Assembly (NCBI GenBank): GCA_023391535.1
Contig: JAEWAU010000010.1
Span: forward strand, 1 to 7,440
Direction: 5' to 3'
Length of the DNA stretch: 7,440 bases
DNA from: Bacillota bacterium
GTDB taxonomy: Bacteria > Bacillota > Clostridia > Oscillospirales > Ethanoligenentaceae
Shown: one piece after another, positions 1-6,105 of the stretch
How positions within the stretch are numbered: position 1 is the first letter of the stretch
How the letters are laid out: each line of letters starts with the position of its first letter
Notes under the pieces: generated by a model
Seen by the model: only the letters and a program-made list of their open reading frames with translations
What the model was told of the DNA's origin: nothing
The model's database searches: none
Made by a program: the position numbers and the translations under genes

Positions 1-4
1 TTTT

Positions 5-1084
5 TTATTTGCGCCTGCGGTGAAGAATCAGCGCGAAAGCGCCGGCCGCACAGAGCAAAAGAGCCGCCGCCGGAACCGGGGAGCCGCCCGTGGAGGGGTT
101 TGCCACCGAAGCGGCGGAGGAAGAGGCGATTACGATCGGCGAAATTTCGGAAGAGGAGCTGACGGACGCGCCGGAGCCGTCAGGCGCCTTGGACGAGGAC
201 GAGCTGCCCGAACCGGCGGTATCGTAGCCGAGCGCCTGAAAATAGAGATTGTAAATCGCGGCGTGGCCCGCGGCGTTGGGGTGGATATCGCCGGAGGCGA
301 TGTTGGTGAGGGCCGGAGCCTTGCCCGCGAAGGCGGAGGCGACGTCTACCACCCGGTAGCCGCCCGCCGCGGCGCCCGCCGTAATGGTTTGGTTGAGCGC
401 GCCGAGAATCGTACCGGCAGCTTCGGAGAGCGCGCCGTATCCGGGCACGCCGTCAAACGGGTTGTAGACCGTTTGGATATAAAACGCCGCGGAGGGGTTT
501 TCCGCGCGGACGGAGGCCGCGATGGCGGCGAGGTTTTTGCCAAACGTGCTGACGTAGCCCGCGTAGCGCGCCTGCGCGTCGGCGGAGCTGAGCAGCGTGG
601 CCATTTTGGCGGAGATATTCGGGTTTGCAGCCAGCGCGGCTCCGAACTGCGCGGCCGTGGCGTCCGGGGGAAGACCCAGCGCGGATTCCAAGTCGCCGAT
701 GAAGGGGCCGAGCACGTCGTTGCCGCCCACGGAGAGCAGGATGACGTCGGCGTTCTTCACGGCCGCGACCGCCGTGGCGTTCGCGCCCGAAGACGAGGGG
801 TTGAGCGCGTCCGCCCAGTTCTGGGAGGTGCTGCCGTTTACGGCGAGATTTATGTAGCCATCACTGGGCTGCAGGGCGAACTTGGCGGCGAGCCGCGCGC
901 CGAAGCACTGGGTGGCGGCGTCGCTCAGGCCGTAGCCCGAGGCGATGGAATCGCCCAATACCAGCAGGTGCGCGGGGGCCTTGGCGATCGGGGCGGAAGA
1001 AGCCGTCGCGGCGAGAACGCCCGGGGCGGTTCCGGAAAGCAGGAAAACGCCTGCCAATAACGCGGCCAGCCATTTTTTTCTCAT
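5..1084 (-). CDS. Secreted SGNH/GDSL-type hydrolase with NPxTG C-terminal sorting-like signal
   Basis: 359 aa, probably an extracellular esterase or lipase-like hydrolase tethered to the envelope. Residues 1-25 form a Sec signal peptide: basic MRKK, a hydrophobic core, then an Ala-rich cleavage region near VLA-A. The SGNH blocks are all visible: GDSIASGYG (nucleophile Ser46), the Gly of the AVNGSTS segment (about 81-87), GGND (120-123), and DIHP (Asp266/His268), giving a Ser-Asp-His triad. After about residue 288 comes a Ser/Gly-rich linker, then NPSTG (329-333), a hydrophobic stretch and the tail HRRRK, which is the layout of a sortase substrate with Asn in place of the Leu of LPxTG. The ATG at 1084 is preceded by AAGGAGG (1093-1099, 8 nt away). 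The substrate cannot be told from sequence: lysophospholipase, acyl-esterase and carbohydrate-esterase activities are all possible in this fold. The family call is firm; wall anchoring is inferred. Confidence 0.93.
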   Translation of the reverse strand: MRKKWLAALLAGVFLLSGTAPGVLAATASSAPIAKAPAHLLVLGDSIASGYGLSDAATQCFGARLAAKFALQPSDGYINLAVNGSTSQNWADALNPSSSGANATAVAAVKNADVILLSVGGNDVLGPFIGDLESALGLPPDATAAQFGAALAANPNISAKMATLLSSADAQARYAGYVSTFGKNLAAIAASVRAENPSAAFYIQTVYNPFDGVPGYGALSEAAGTILGALNQTITAGAAAGGYRVVDVASAFAGKAPALTNIASGDIHPNAAGHAAIYNLYFQALGYDTAGSGSSSSSKAPDGSGASVSSSSEISPIVIASSSAASVANPSTGGSPVPAAALLLCAAGAFALILHRRRK

Positions 1085-1102
1085 AGAAAAGCCCTCCTTT
1101 TT

Positions 1103-1116
1103 TCGGATCGCTCCGA
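1103..1116 (-). promoter_or_regulatory. Small GNRA-loop hairpin just upstream of the SGNH gene's ribosome binding site
   Basis: On the minus strand the leader reads TCGGA-GCGA-TCCGA, a 5-bp stem closed by a GCGA (GNRA-type) tetraloop. It ends 3 nt before the AAGGAGG Shine-Dalgarno at 1093-1099. It does not cover the SD, so it may stabilise the mRNA 5' end or position the ribosome rather than block translation. The stem is short and chance is possible. Confidence 0.35.
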
Positions 1117-1157
1117 TTTCCGTTCAAATACAGTGTCAGCGCGCGTTCAATACCGTT

Positions 1158-1186
1158 ATTATACGCTCGCAAAACCGCCGGAGCAA
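1158..1186 (-). promoter_or_regulatory. Sigma-A-type promoter of the SGNH hydrolase gene
   Basis: Reading the minus strand, TTGCTC (1181-1186) is followed after 17 nt by TATAAT (1158-1163), a perfect -10 box with a partial -35 at ideal spacing. Transcription would begin near 1150, giving a leader of roughly 65 nt before the ATG at 1084. It lies in the gap after the yibE/F stop codon at 1240, which suggests the hydrolase can be transcribed independently of the upstream genes. No clear intrinsic terminator for yibE/F was seen in 1187-1239, only a pyrimidine-rich stretch on the minus strand, so read-through from yibE/F is also possible. Confidence 0.6.
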
Positions 1187-1239
1187 GAAGAATCTGAGAA
1201 AAAAGGAAAACTGGGCCTTAATTTGGAAAATGCAGAAGT

Positions 1240-2430
1240 TCAGCGCGCCGCTTCCGTAAGGCTGCGGGCTTCGGACGCCGCCGCAGGCTCGCCCGGCAGC
1301 AGGCGGGAGGCGAGCAGCGAGGTGAGCGGCACGGCCAGAATCACGGCGAAACTGCCGCAGGCCGCCTCCAGCAGGTCGATGGCGATGCTCGAGGAGTTCA
1401 GCAGCTGCAGAGGCTGCACCTGGTAGGAATACATGAGGATGAGCGCGAACAGGGAGGAGCCGAGGTAGGCGAGAATGAGCGTGTTGGTCATGGTGCCCAT
1501 CATGTCGCGCCCCACGTTCATACCGGAGCGGAACAGCTCCCGGAAGCCCGCGCCGGGGTTTTGCGCGTGCAGCTCGCTTAGCGTGGAGGCGATGGAGATG
1601 GCGATATCCATCACGGCGCCCAGCGACGAGATGACGACGCCGGAGAACAGCAGGTCCTTCACCTGAAGGCGGCACTGGCCCGCAATGTTGAGCAGCGCGT
1701 CGGTATCCGACGAGGTGTAGCCGGAAACCTGCAAAGCGCCGCCGAACAGCAGCAGAAGCAGCACCGAAACGGCCACGCCCGCCACCGTTCCCAGCACGGC
1801 GCACAGGCTCTTGCGGTTCCAGCCGCCCACCAGAAACAGCGTGACGCAGGCGCATACCGCCGCGAGCAGCATCGTGGCGGCCACCGGCGGCACGCCGCGG
1901 TACAGAAGCGGAATGAAATAGAGCGCCACGGAGGCCACGGTGAACACGAGCCCGAGCAGGGAATAAAAGCCGCGCCTGCCGCCCACCAGGCACAGCGCCG
2001 CCGCGAACAGCCCGAGCAGAAGCAGCAGCGGAAGCGCGCGGCCGGGCGCGTAAAGATAGCAGGTGACGAGCGTTTTGCCGCCCGTGGAGGCGTTGAGCGA
2101 CACCACTACGTTCTGCCCGTTGTGCAGAACATAGTTGCTGTCGTAGTTGAGGGCGTTGTAGAGCTCGAACTGCCGGCCCTTGTAAACGCCGTCCAGCACC
2201 CGCACCTGCGCAATCTGCCGCCCGGTATACAGCCCGGGGAAGGAAGAGGGCGTTATGGACTGCTCCCCGATGGAAACCACCATAGCCCGCGCAAACCGGA
2301 TCTCACCCCCGGCGCCGGAGCCGTAGGGGTTGTAGATGGGCGTGTGGGCGGAGAACAGCAGCCCCAAAAGCACGAAGGCCGCCACCAGAACGGCGGAGAA
2401 AACCAGCTTGGCCGGCTTTGCAAATCGCAT
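1240..2430 (-). CDS. YibE/F family multi-pass membrane protein
   Basis: 396 aa integral membrane protein of the YibE/F-like family, whose biochemical function is not established. A first hydrophobic segment (about 10-27) leads into an extracytoplasmic portion (about 30-130) containing a small beta-rich region (GRQIAQVRVLDGVYKGRQFEL and following). Roughly seven more hydrophobic segments follow at about 133-150, 156-174, 182-201, 209-230, 258-273, 314-334 and 350-374. The family signature is clear in LGAVMDIAISIASTLSEL (270-287) and GMNVGRDMMGTMTNTLILAY (303-322), which I recognise as the conserved YibE/F core. The ATG at 2430 has a modest GGGAG ribosome binding site (2440-2444, 9 nt away). 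It sits between two exported, wall-sorted enzymes in the same orientation. Some Firmicutes carry two adjacent YibE/F genes; only one is present here. The family is well supported; a transport role is only a guess. Confidence 0.92.
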   Translation of the reverse strand: MRFAKPAKLVFSAVLVAAFVLLGLLFSAHTPIYNPYGSGAGGEIRFARAMVVSIGEQSITPSSFPGLYTGRQIAQVRVLDGVYKGRQFELYNALNYDSNYVLHNGQNVVVSLNASTGGKTLVTCYLYAPGRALPLLLLLGLFAAALCLVGGRRGFYSLLGLVFTVASVALYFIPLLYRGVPPVAATMLLAAVCACVTLFLVGGWNRKSLCAVLGTVAGVAVSVLLLLLFGGALQVSGYTSSDTDALLNIAGQCRLQVKDLLFSGVVISSLGAVMDIAISIASTLSELHAQNPGAGFRELFRSGMNVGRDMMGTMTNTLILAYLGSSLFALILMYSYQVQPLQLLNSSSIAIDLLEAACGSFAVILAVPLTSLLASRLLPGEPAAASEARSLTEAAR

Positions 2431-2447
2431 ATCGTTTCGCTCCCGTT

Positions 2448-2467
2448 TTATGGCGTTGCCGCCATAA
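2448..2467 (-). promoter_or_regulatory. Stable GCAA-tetraloop hairpin in the yibE/F leader
   Basis: On the minus strand TTATGGCG-GCAA-CGCCATAA forms a perfect 8-bp stem closed by a GNRA tetraloop. It ends 3 nt before the GGGAG ribosome binding site (2440-2444) of yibE/F. It could protect a processed 5' end or limit ribosome loading. No clear promoter was found between it and the preceding gene, so it would probably be carried on a transcript arriving from the phosphoesterase gene. Confidence 0.45.
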
Positions 2468-2472
2468 GGCAG

Positions 2473-2512
2473 GGCAGCCCCGCCTTGTTCGGGCGGGGCT
2501 GCCGGGGTTTTT
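2473..2512. terminator. Strong GC-rich hairpin with T-tract on the plus side
   Basis: GGCAGCCCCGCC (2473-2484) pairs perfectly with GGCGGGGCTGCC (2492-2503) across a 7-nt loop. On the plus strand it is followed by GGGG and then TTTTT (2508-2512), the layout of an intrinsic terminator for plus-strand transcription. On the minus strand, where the flanking genes lie, the hairpin is preceded by an A-run and followed by CTGCCTTATGG with no good U-tract. It may act as a weak terminator or 3'-end stabiliser of the phosphoesterase mRNA, or as a barrier to antisense transcription. The inverted repeat is certain; the orientation of function is not. Confidence 0.6.
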
Positions 2513-2520
2513 CGGTTCGG

Positions 2521-2554
2521 AAAGAAGCCTGGCTCAGCGGCCGGAGGCTTCTTT
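2521..2554 (-). terminator. Inverted repeat spanning the metallophosphoesterase stop codon, possible terminator
   Basis: AAAGAAGCCT (2521-2530) is perfectly complementary to AGGCTTCTTT (2545-2554). An inner GGC/GCC pairing (2531-2533 with 2540-2542) and a 2-nt bulge extend the stem. The TGA stop codon (2534-2536) of the phosphoesterase falls in the loop. On the minus strand the stem ends in TTT and then CC, so the U-run is short and partly inside the stem. It may terminate inefficiently or work together with the second hairpin just downstream at 2473-2503. Confidence 0.45.
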
Positions 2555-4384
2555 TCTCTGGCGCAGGATTACGAAGCTGATGCCGCCGAGCAGAAGGGCG
2601 AGGCACAGGAAGCTGATAACGGTGACGGCCGTGTCGCCGCCGTCGCCCGTGTTGGGGTTCGGGGCGTGGGAGGAAGAAACGCTGCCCGAGGGGGCCGTGC
2701 CGGAACCCGAGGACGCGCTGCCGGTGGACGAGCCGCCCGAGGACGCGGCGGTTTTCGTGATGGTGTAGCTGTCTATGAGCTGCTGGTTTGCGAGCGTGTA
2801 ATCGGCGGTGGAATAGGTTTTGATGGTGAAGGTGGTATCGGTGAAGGTCACGTAGGAATAGGTGGGAACGTAGCCCTGCCAGCCCACCACGCTGAAGGAG
2901 TGGTCGGCGCCGCCGCCGACGGTGTCGTTGGTGCCGGTGTTGAAGTTATAGTATTTGCTGCCGGAGCCGCTGTCCAGCGTGAAGTAGACGGTGCCCTTGG
3001 GGTTGACCACGCTGCTCGGGTAAGCCTTGGTGGCGTAGGTGGCGCCGGCGTTGGTTGTGCCGGGGATGGAGCCGGTATCCACGGCGAGCGTTTCGGCTTT
3101 GCCGGTGGCGGGGTCGATCACGTTGCCGTCGACCATCTGCGCGGTGCGGGTGTAGTAGTGGTCGTGGCCCTGCAGCACCACGTCGATGCCGTATTTGTCC
3201 ATCATGTGCGGCCAGGTGTTGCGGATGGTGAGCACCGGGTCGTCCACTTCGTTGGCCGTGTTGTGGTTGGCTTCGCTGTAGGCCGACTGATGCCACGCGG
3301 CCACTTTCCATTTCACGCTGGGGTTTGCCTTCACGGCCTGCGCGATGAACTGGTCGTGATCCGCCGTGCCGTAGTTGTTGGCGTTGAGCACGAGGAAGAG
3401 CACGGGGCCCGCGGTAAACCAATAGTCGCCGTCGTTGCCGTACTGCGTGGCGCCGAGCGTGGAAAGGTTCGGCTGGTTGTAATGGTAGCCGTAGTATTCG
3501 CCCATCTGGTGGTCGTGGTTTCCGGAGAAAGCCGCCAGCGGGAAGTTCTGGATGTAGTTTTTGGCGGAACTGGGGTTGAAAAAGTAGTTGTACTGGTTCC
3601 ACTGGCCGTCGGCGGAATTTGCGGGCTGGATGAGGTTCGAGTAGTCGTTGATCTGATCGCCCATGGAGAACAGGAAATTCAGGCCCTTGTTCTGCTCCAC
3701 AAGGCTCAGCATGTTCGCCCAGCCGGTTTTGTCGTCCGTAACGTTCTTGTGCCCGCCCGTGGAATCCGATTTCGAGGTGCCCTTGGCGTCGTCGAACGCA
3801 CCGATCTGCGGGTCGCCGAACGCCGCAAAACTTACGGCGGAGGAGGACATGGTGGAAACGGTGTATACCGGGCTCCAGCCGCCCTTGCCGTCGCTCACCG
3901 AATAGGCGTAAGCGGTGGAGGGAGCAAGGCCCGTGACGGTGGCCTTGTTCGAATACTCGCCGGTGAACGCGCCCTTCGGAGCCGAGCCGTTGTTCACGCC
4001 ATCCTGGAAGTTCGCGGCGGAAGCGCCGCCGGCGATGTCGGAAAGGCCGTCGTAGCTCTGGTTGATGGCCTCGGTGGCCGTTACCTTTTGCTGCACGGCG
4101 TTCTGAACGGAAGCCGTGGCCGGCAGCGCGCCGTTCTGGAGTTTGGATGCGGGCGCGATTTTGATCTGCGCCGCGGCCGCGCTCTGCGTAAACCAGGCGA
4201 AATTGAGCTGTGTGGGGTTGGAGCCGACGCCCGCGTTGACGTTATAAGGCCCCGTTACGGCGGGTAGCGTAAAATCCGAAATGGCGGAGGTATCCGCCAG
4301 CGCGGGAACGCCCGCGGCCGCAACAACGGCAGCCGTCAGCAGAACGGAAACCGCGAGCCGCCCCGCTTTTGCAAAATTCTTCAT
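2534..4384 (-). CDS. Secreted purple-acid-phosphatase-like metallophosphoesterase with NPxTG sorting-like signal
   Basis: 616 aa secreted calcineurin-like phosphoesterase, likely hydrolysing phosphate esters outside the membrane. Residues 1-30 form a signal peptide ending ALA-D. Residues about 40-180 look like the fibronectin-III/PAP N-terminal type domain; the strand NFAWFTQ and the segment ATVTGLAPSTAYAYSV are typical. The metallophosphatase core then shows ordered metal-ligand motifs: GDPQ (190-193), GDQ (242-244), GNHDH (288-292), AWHQ (364-367) and GHDHYYTRT (406-414). From about 546 a Ser/Gly-rich linker leads to NPNTG (576-580), a hydrophobic helix (about 585-607) and a basic tail RQRKEASGR, matching the layout of the SGNH hydrolase's C-terminus. 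The ATG at 4384 has a very strong GAGGAGG site (4391-4397). The true substrate (phosphomonoester, nucleotide, phytate or diester) is not resolvable. The fold assignment is firm; anchoring by sortase is inferred because no sortase lies in the window. Confidence 0.94.
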   Translation of the reverse strand: MKNFAKAGRLAVSVLLTAAVVAAAGVPALADTSAISDFTLPAVTGPYNVNAGVGSNPTQLNFAWFTQSAAAAQIKIAPASKLQNGALPATASVQNAVQQKVTATEAINQSYDGLSDIAGGASAANFQDGVNNGSAPKGAFTGEYSNKATVTGLAPSTAYAYSVSDGKGGWSPVYTVSTMSSSAVSFAAFGDPQIGAFDDAKGTSKSDSTGGHKNVTDDKTGWANMLSLVEQNKGLNFLFSMGDQINDYSNLIQPANSADGQWNQYNYFFNPSSAKNYIQNFPLAAFSGNHDHQMGEYYGYHYNQPNLSTLGATQYGNDGDYWFTAGPVLFLVLNANNYGTADHDQFIAQAVKANPSVKWKVAAWHQSAYSEANHNTANEVDDPVLTIRNTWPHMMDKYGIDVVLQGHDHYYTRTAQMVDGNVIDPATGKAETLAVDTGSIPGTTNAGATYATKAYPSSVVNPKGTVYFTLDSGSGSKYYNFNTGTNDTVGGGADHSFSVVGWQGYVPTYSYVTFTDTTFTIKTYSTADYTLANQQLIDSYTITKTAASSGGSSTGSASSGSGTAPSGSVSSSHAPNPNTGDGGDTAVTVISFLCLALLLGGISFVILRQRKEASGR

Positions 4385-4395
4385 GTTTGCCCTCC

Positions 4396-4418
4396 TCAGA
4401 ATACAGCGTTTCTTCTGA
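4396..4418 (-). promoter_or_regulatory. Leader stem-loop touching the phosphoesterase ribosome binding site
   Basis: TCAGAA (4396-4401) and TTCTGA (4413-4418) are complementary across an 11-nt loop. The stem overlaps the edge of the GAGGAGG Shine-Dalgarno (4391-4397) by two bases, so folding could mildly reduce translation start. The stem is only 6 bp and AT-containing, and may have no function. Confidence 0.25.
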
Positions 4419-4426
4419 ACAAGGCA

Positions 4427-4455
4427 ATTATACCGGTTTCGCTTTTCTGAAAATG
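4427..4455 (-). promoter_or_regulatory. Probable promoter of the metallophosphoesterase gene
   Basis: On the minus strand a perfect TATAAT -10 box lies at 4427-4432. The -35 position (4450-4455, CATTTT) is poor but overlaps a perfect 11-base palindrome, TTTTCTGAAAA (4443-4453), which could be an activator or repressor site. An alternative upstream promoter is TTGACA (4476-4481), 16 nt from TATCCA (4454-4459): perfect -35, weak -10. Either would give a leader of about 40-65 nt and separate this gene from rarA. No intrinsic terminator for rarA is visible in this 93-nt gap. Confidence 0.45.
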
Positions 4456-4477
4456 GATAGAACAGGTTTTGGGGCTG

Positions 4478-5833
4478 TCAATTCTTTGTAAGGTTTTCGT
4501 TCGGTTTGCCGCCGTCCGCTTTTCCCTGCAGGCGGCGCAGCTCCGCGAGGCGCTCGGCCGCGCGACGTTCCAGCCCCTCGGCCGTGGGAATATAGTAGCG
4601 CCGGCCTTTGAGATTATCCGGCAGGCACTGCATATCCGTCGTTTTTTCCGCGAAGCTGTGGGCGTAGCGGTAGCCCTTGCCGTAGCCGAGCTCCCCCATG
4701 AGCCGGGTGGGCGCGTTGCGCAGGTGCAGCGGCACGCCCTCCGCGAGGGTTTCGTGCGCGTCCTTTTTGGCGGCCTCGTAGGCGGTGTAGCACGCGTTGG
4801 ATTTGGGCGCCAGCGAGAGGTACAGCACGGCCTGCGCCAGGTTCACGTTGCATTCGGGCACGCCGATATCCTGTGCGGCTGAAAACGCTGCCGTGCACAG
4901 CTCCAGCGCGCGCGGGTCGGCCAGCCCCACGTCCTCGGAGGCGAAGCGGATGAGGCGGCGCGCCACGTAGAGCGGGTCCTCGCCCGCCTCGAGCATCCGC
5001 GCCAGCCAGTACACGGCGGCGTCCGGGTCGCTGTTGCGCATGGATTTGTGCAATGCGGAGATCAGATTGTAGTGCTCCTCGCCGTTTTTGTCGTAGAGCA
5101 GCGCCCGGTTGCCGATGCACTGCTCCACCTCTTCGCGCGTGAGCACCGGCGGAACGGCTTTCGCGCGCGCGCTTTCCACCGCCATCTCCAGCGTGTTCAG
5201 CGCCGTGCGCGCGTCGCCGTTTGCAAACACCGCGATCAGCTCGAGCAGCTCGTCGGACGCTTCCGCGTGCAAGGCGCCGCAGCCCTTTTCGCTTTGCAGC
5301 GCGCGCCGCAGCAGGGCTTTCAGCTCGTCCACGCTCAGCGGATAGAGCACGAAGACGCGGCAGCGCGAAAGCAGCGCGGAGTTTACCTCGAACGAGGGGT
5401 TCTCGGTGGTGGCGCCGATGAGGATGATGTCGCCGTGCTCCACATGGGGCAGAAAGGCGTCCTGCTGCGCCTTGTTGAAGCGGTGGATTTCATCGATGAA
5501 CAGCACGGTGCGTCCGCCCAGACGCCGCCGCCGCTCGGCGTCCTCCATCACTTCGCGGATCTCCTTGATGCCCGAGGTGACGGCGCTGAACGTGATGAAT
5601 TCGGCCCGCGTTTTGGAGGCGATGATGCGCGCAAGCGTCGTTTTGCCAACGCCGGGAGGCCCCCAGAAGATCATGGAAGGGAGGCTGTCCGAATCGAGCA
5701 GGCTGCGCAGCATGCTGCCCTTGCCCACCAGGTGCCGCTGCCCGGCGAATTCCTCCAGCGTTTCCGGCCGCATCCGGTCGGCCAGAGGGGAATCCGCCTC
5801 CGAGCCAAACAGCGAGGTCTGTCCGTTTTTCAT
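4478..5833 (-). CDS. rarA: Replication-associated recombination protein RarA (MgsA), AAA+ ATPase
   Basis: 451 aa, close to the usual RarA/MgsA length. It is a cytoplasmic AAA+ ATPase related to clamp loaders and RuvB that acts at stalled replication forks. Walker A is GPPGVGKTT (58-66); Walker B with the family-typical extension is LFIDEIHRFNKAQQDAFLPH (111-130); sensor-1 region is GATTENPSFEVNSALLSR (140-157), with Arg157 as a likely arginine finger. The N-terminal PLADRMRPETLEEFAGQRHL segment is characteristic. The C-terminal half (about 260-425), including ISALHKSMRNSDPDAAVYWLARMLEAGEDP (given here only as its location, beginning near 260), is the RarA C-terminal tetramerisation domain. 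Residues 5-9, QTSLF, resemble a beta-clamp-binding pentapeptide. The ATG at 5833 has AAAGGA (5844-5849) 10 nt upstream. It is likely a single-gene unit, divergent from the rrf2 operon. Confidence 0.97.
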   Translation of the reverse strand: MKNGQTSLFGSEADSPLADRMRPETLEEFAGQRHLVGKGSMLRSLLDSDSLPSMIFWGPPGVGKTTLARIIASKTRAEFITFSAVTSGIKEIREVMEDAERRRRLGGRTVLFIDEIHRFNKAQQDAFLPHVEHGDIILIGATTENPSFEVNSALLSRCRVFVLYPLSVDELKALLRRALQSEKGCGALHAEASDELLELIAVFANGDARTALNTLEMAVESARAKAVPPVLTREEVEQCIGNRALLYDKNGEEHYNLISALHKSMRNSDPDAAVYWLARMLEAGEDPLYVARRLIRFASEDVGLADPRALELCTAAFSAAQDIGVPECNVNLAQAVLYLSLAPKSNACYTAYEAAKKDAHETLAEGVPLHLRNAPTRLMGELGYGKGYRYAHSFAEKTTDMQCLPDNLKGRRYYIPTAEGLERRAAERLAELRRLQGKADGGKPNENLTKN

Positions 5834-6076
5834 GCCGAGTCCATCCTTTCGCGTGTGGGGTACGGGGCGTGGCGTGTTTATAGCTTTTCCTAAAAGCTTG
5901 GGAGTCGTTGTGCTTCGTCTGCTCGGCTTCCCCGATTCGGCGAAACACTTCGGAGCGAGCCTGTTATTTCTGGAAATGCTTTAGTAGAAGGAACGCCGTT
6001 TCCTATACGTCACCATCAGTTTACCCTTTCGTTCGGCATCCCGCAAGACTTGGCGCAGATTTTTTTGGGAGGGCGC
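5834..6076. other. Spacer between divergent rarA and rrf2 genes, no supportable gene
   Basis: About 240 bases without a convincing coding region, visibly less GC-rich than the flanking genes. It contains the rarA ribosome binding site (5844-5849), a TATAAA-like -10 candidate for rarA on the minus strand (5877-5882, without a recognisable -35), a small inverted repeat AGCTTTT-CCT-AAAAGCT (5882-5898), and a T7 run at 6060-6066 without a good preceding stem. Short open stretches on the minus strand are rich in Lys/Arg but have no start with a ribosome binding site. The inverted repeat beside the possible -10 could be a regulatory site for rarA. The rest is unexplained. Confidence 0.5.
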
Positions 6077-6105
6077 TTGACAAAACTTTATATAGTAACT
6101 ATAAT
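6077..6105 (+). promoter_or_regulatory. Perfect consensus sigma-A promoter of the rrf2-oxidoreductase operon
   Basis: TTGACA (6077-6082) and TATAAT (6100-6105) are both exact consensus hexamers separated by exactly 17 nt. Transcription would start near 6112, only about 20 nt before the ATG at 6132. A promoter this strong is typical of operons held down by a repressor, and a palindrome overlaps the -10 box. Confidence 0.9.

Noticed and set aside
20..1060. Long plus-strand open frame (346 codons) opposite the SGNH hydrolase
   Set aside because: Arg/Gly/Ala-rich translation without any recognisable domain, no ribosome binding site, and a complete SGNH motif set on the other strand. Long antisense frames are expected in GC-rich genes.
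2666..4267. Long plus-strand open frame (533 codons) opposite the metallophosphoesterase
   Set aside because: Val/Gly/Arg/His-rich low-complexity translation, a mirror of GC-biased codons. The minus-strand protein has signal peptide, metal-ligand motifs and a sorting signal.
5048..5893. Plus-strand open frame (281 codons) opposite rarA
   Set aside because: Fully explained as the antisense of a clear RarA coding sequence; no domain or ribosome binding site.
6041..6066. T7 run at 6060-6066 as a plus-strand terminator
   Set aside because: The preceding bases form only a very weak stem with a one-base loop, and no plus-strand gene lies upstream for it to terminate.
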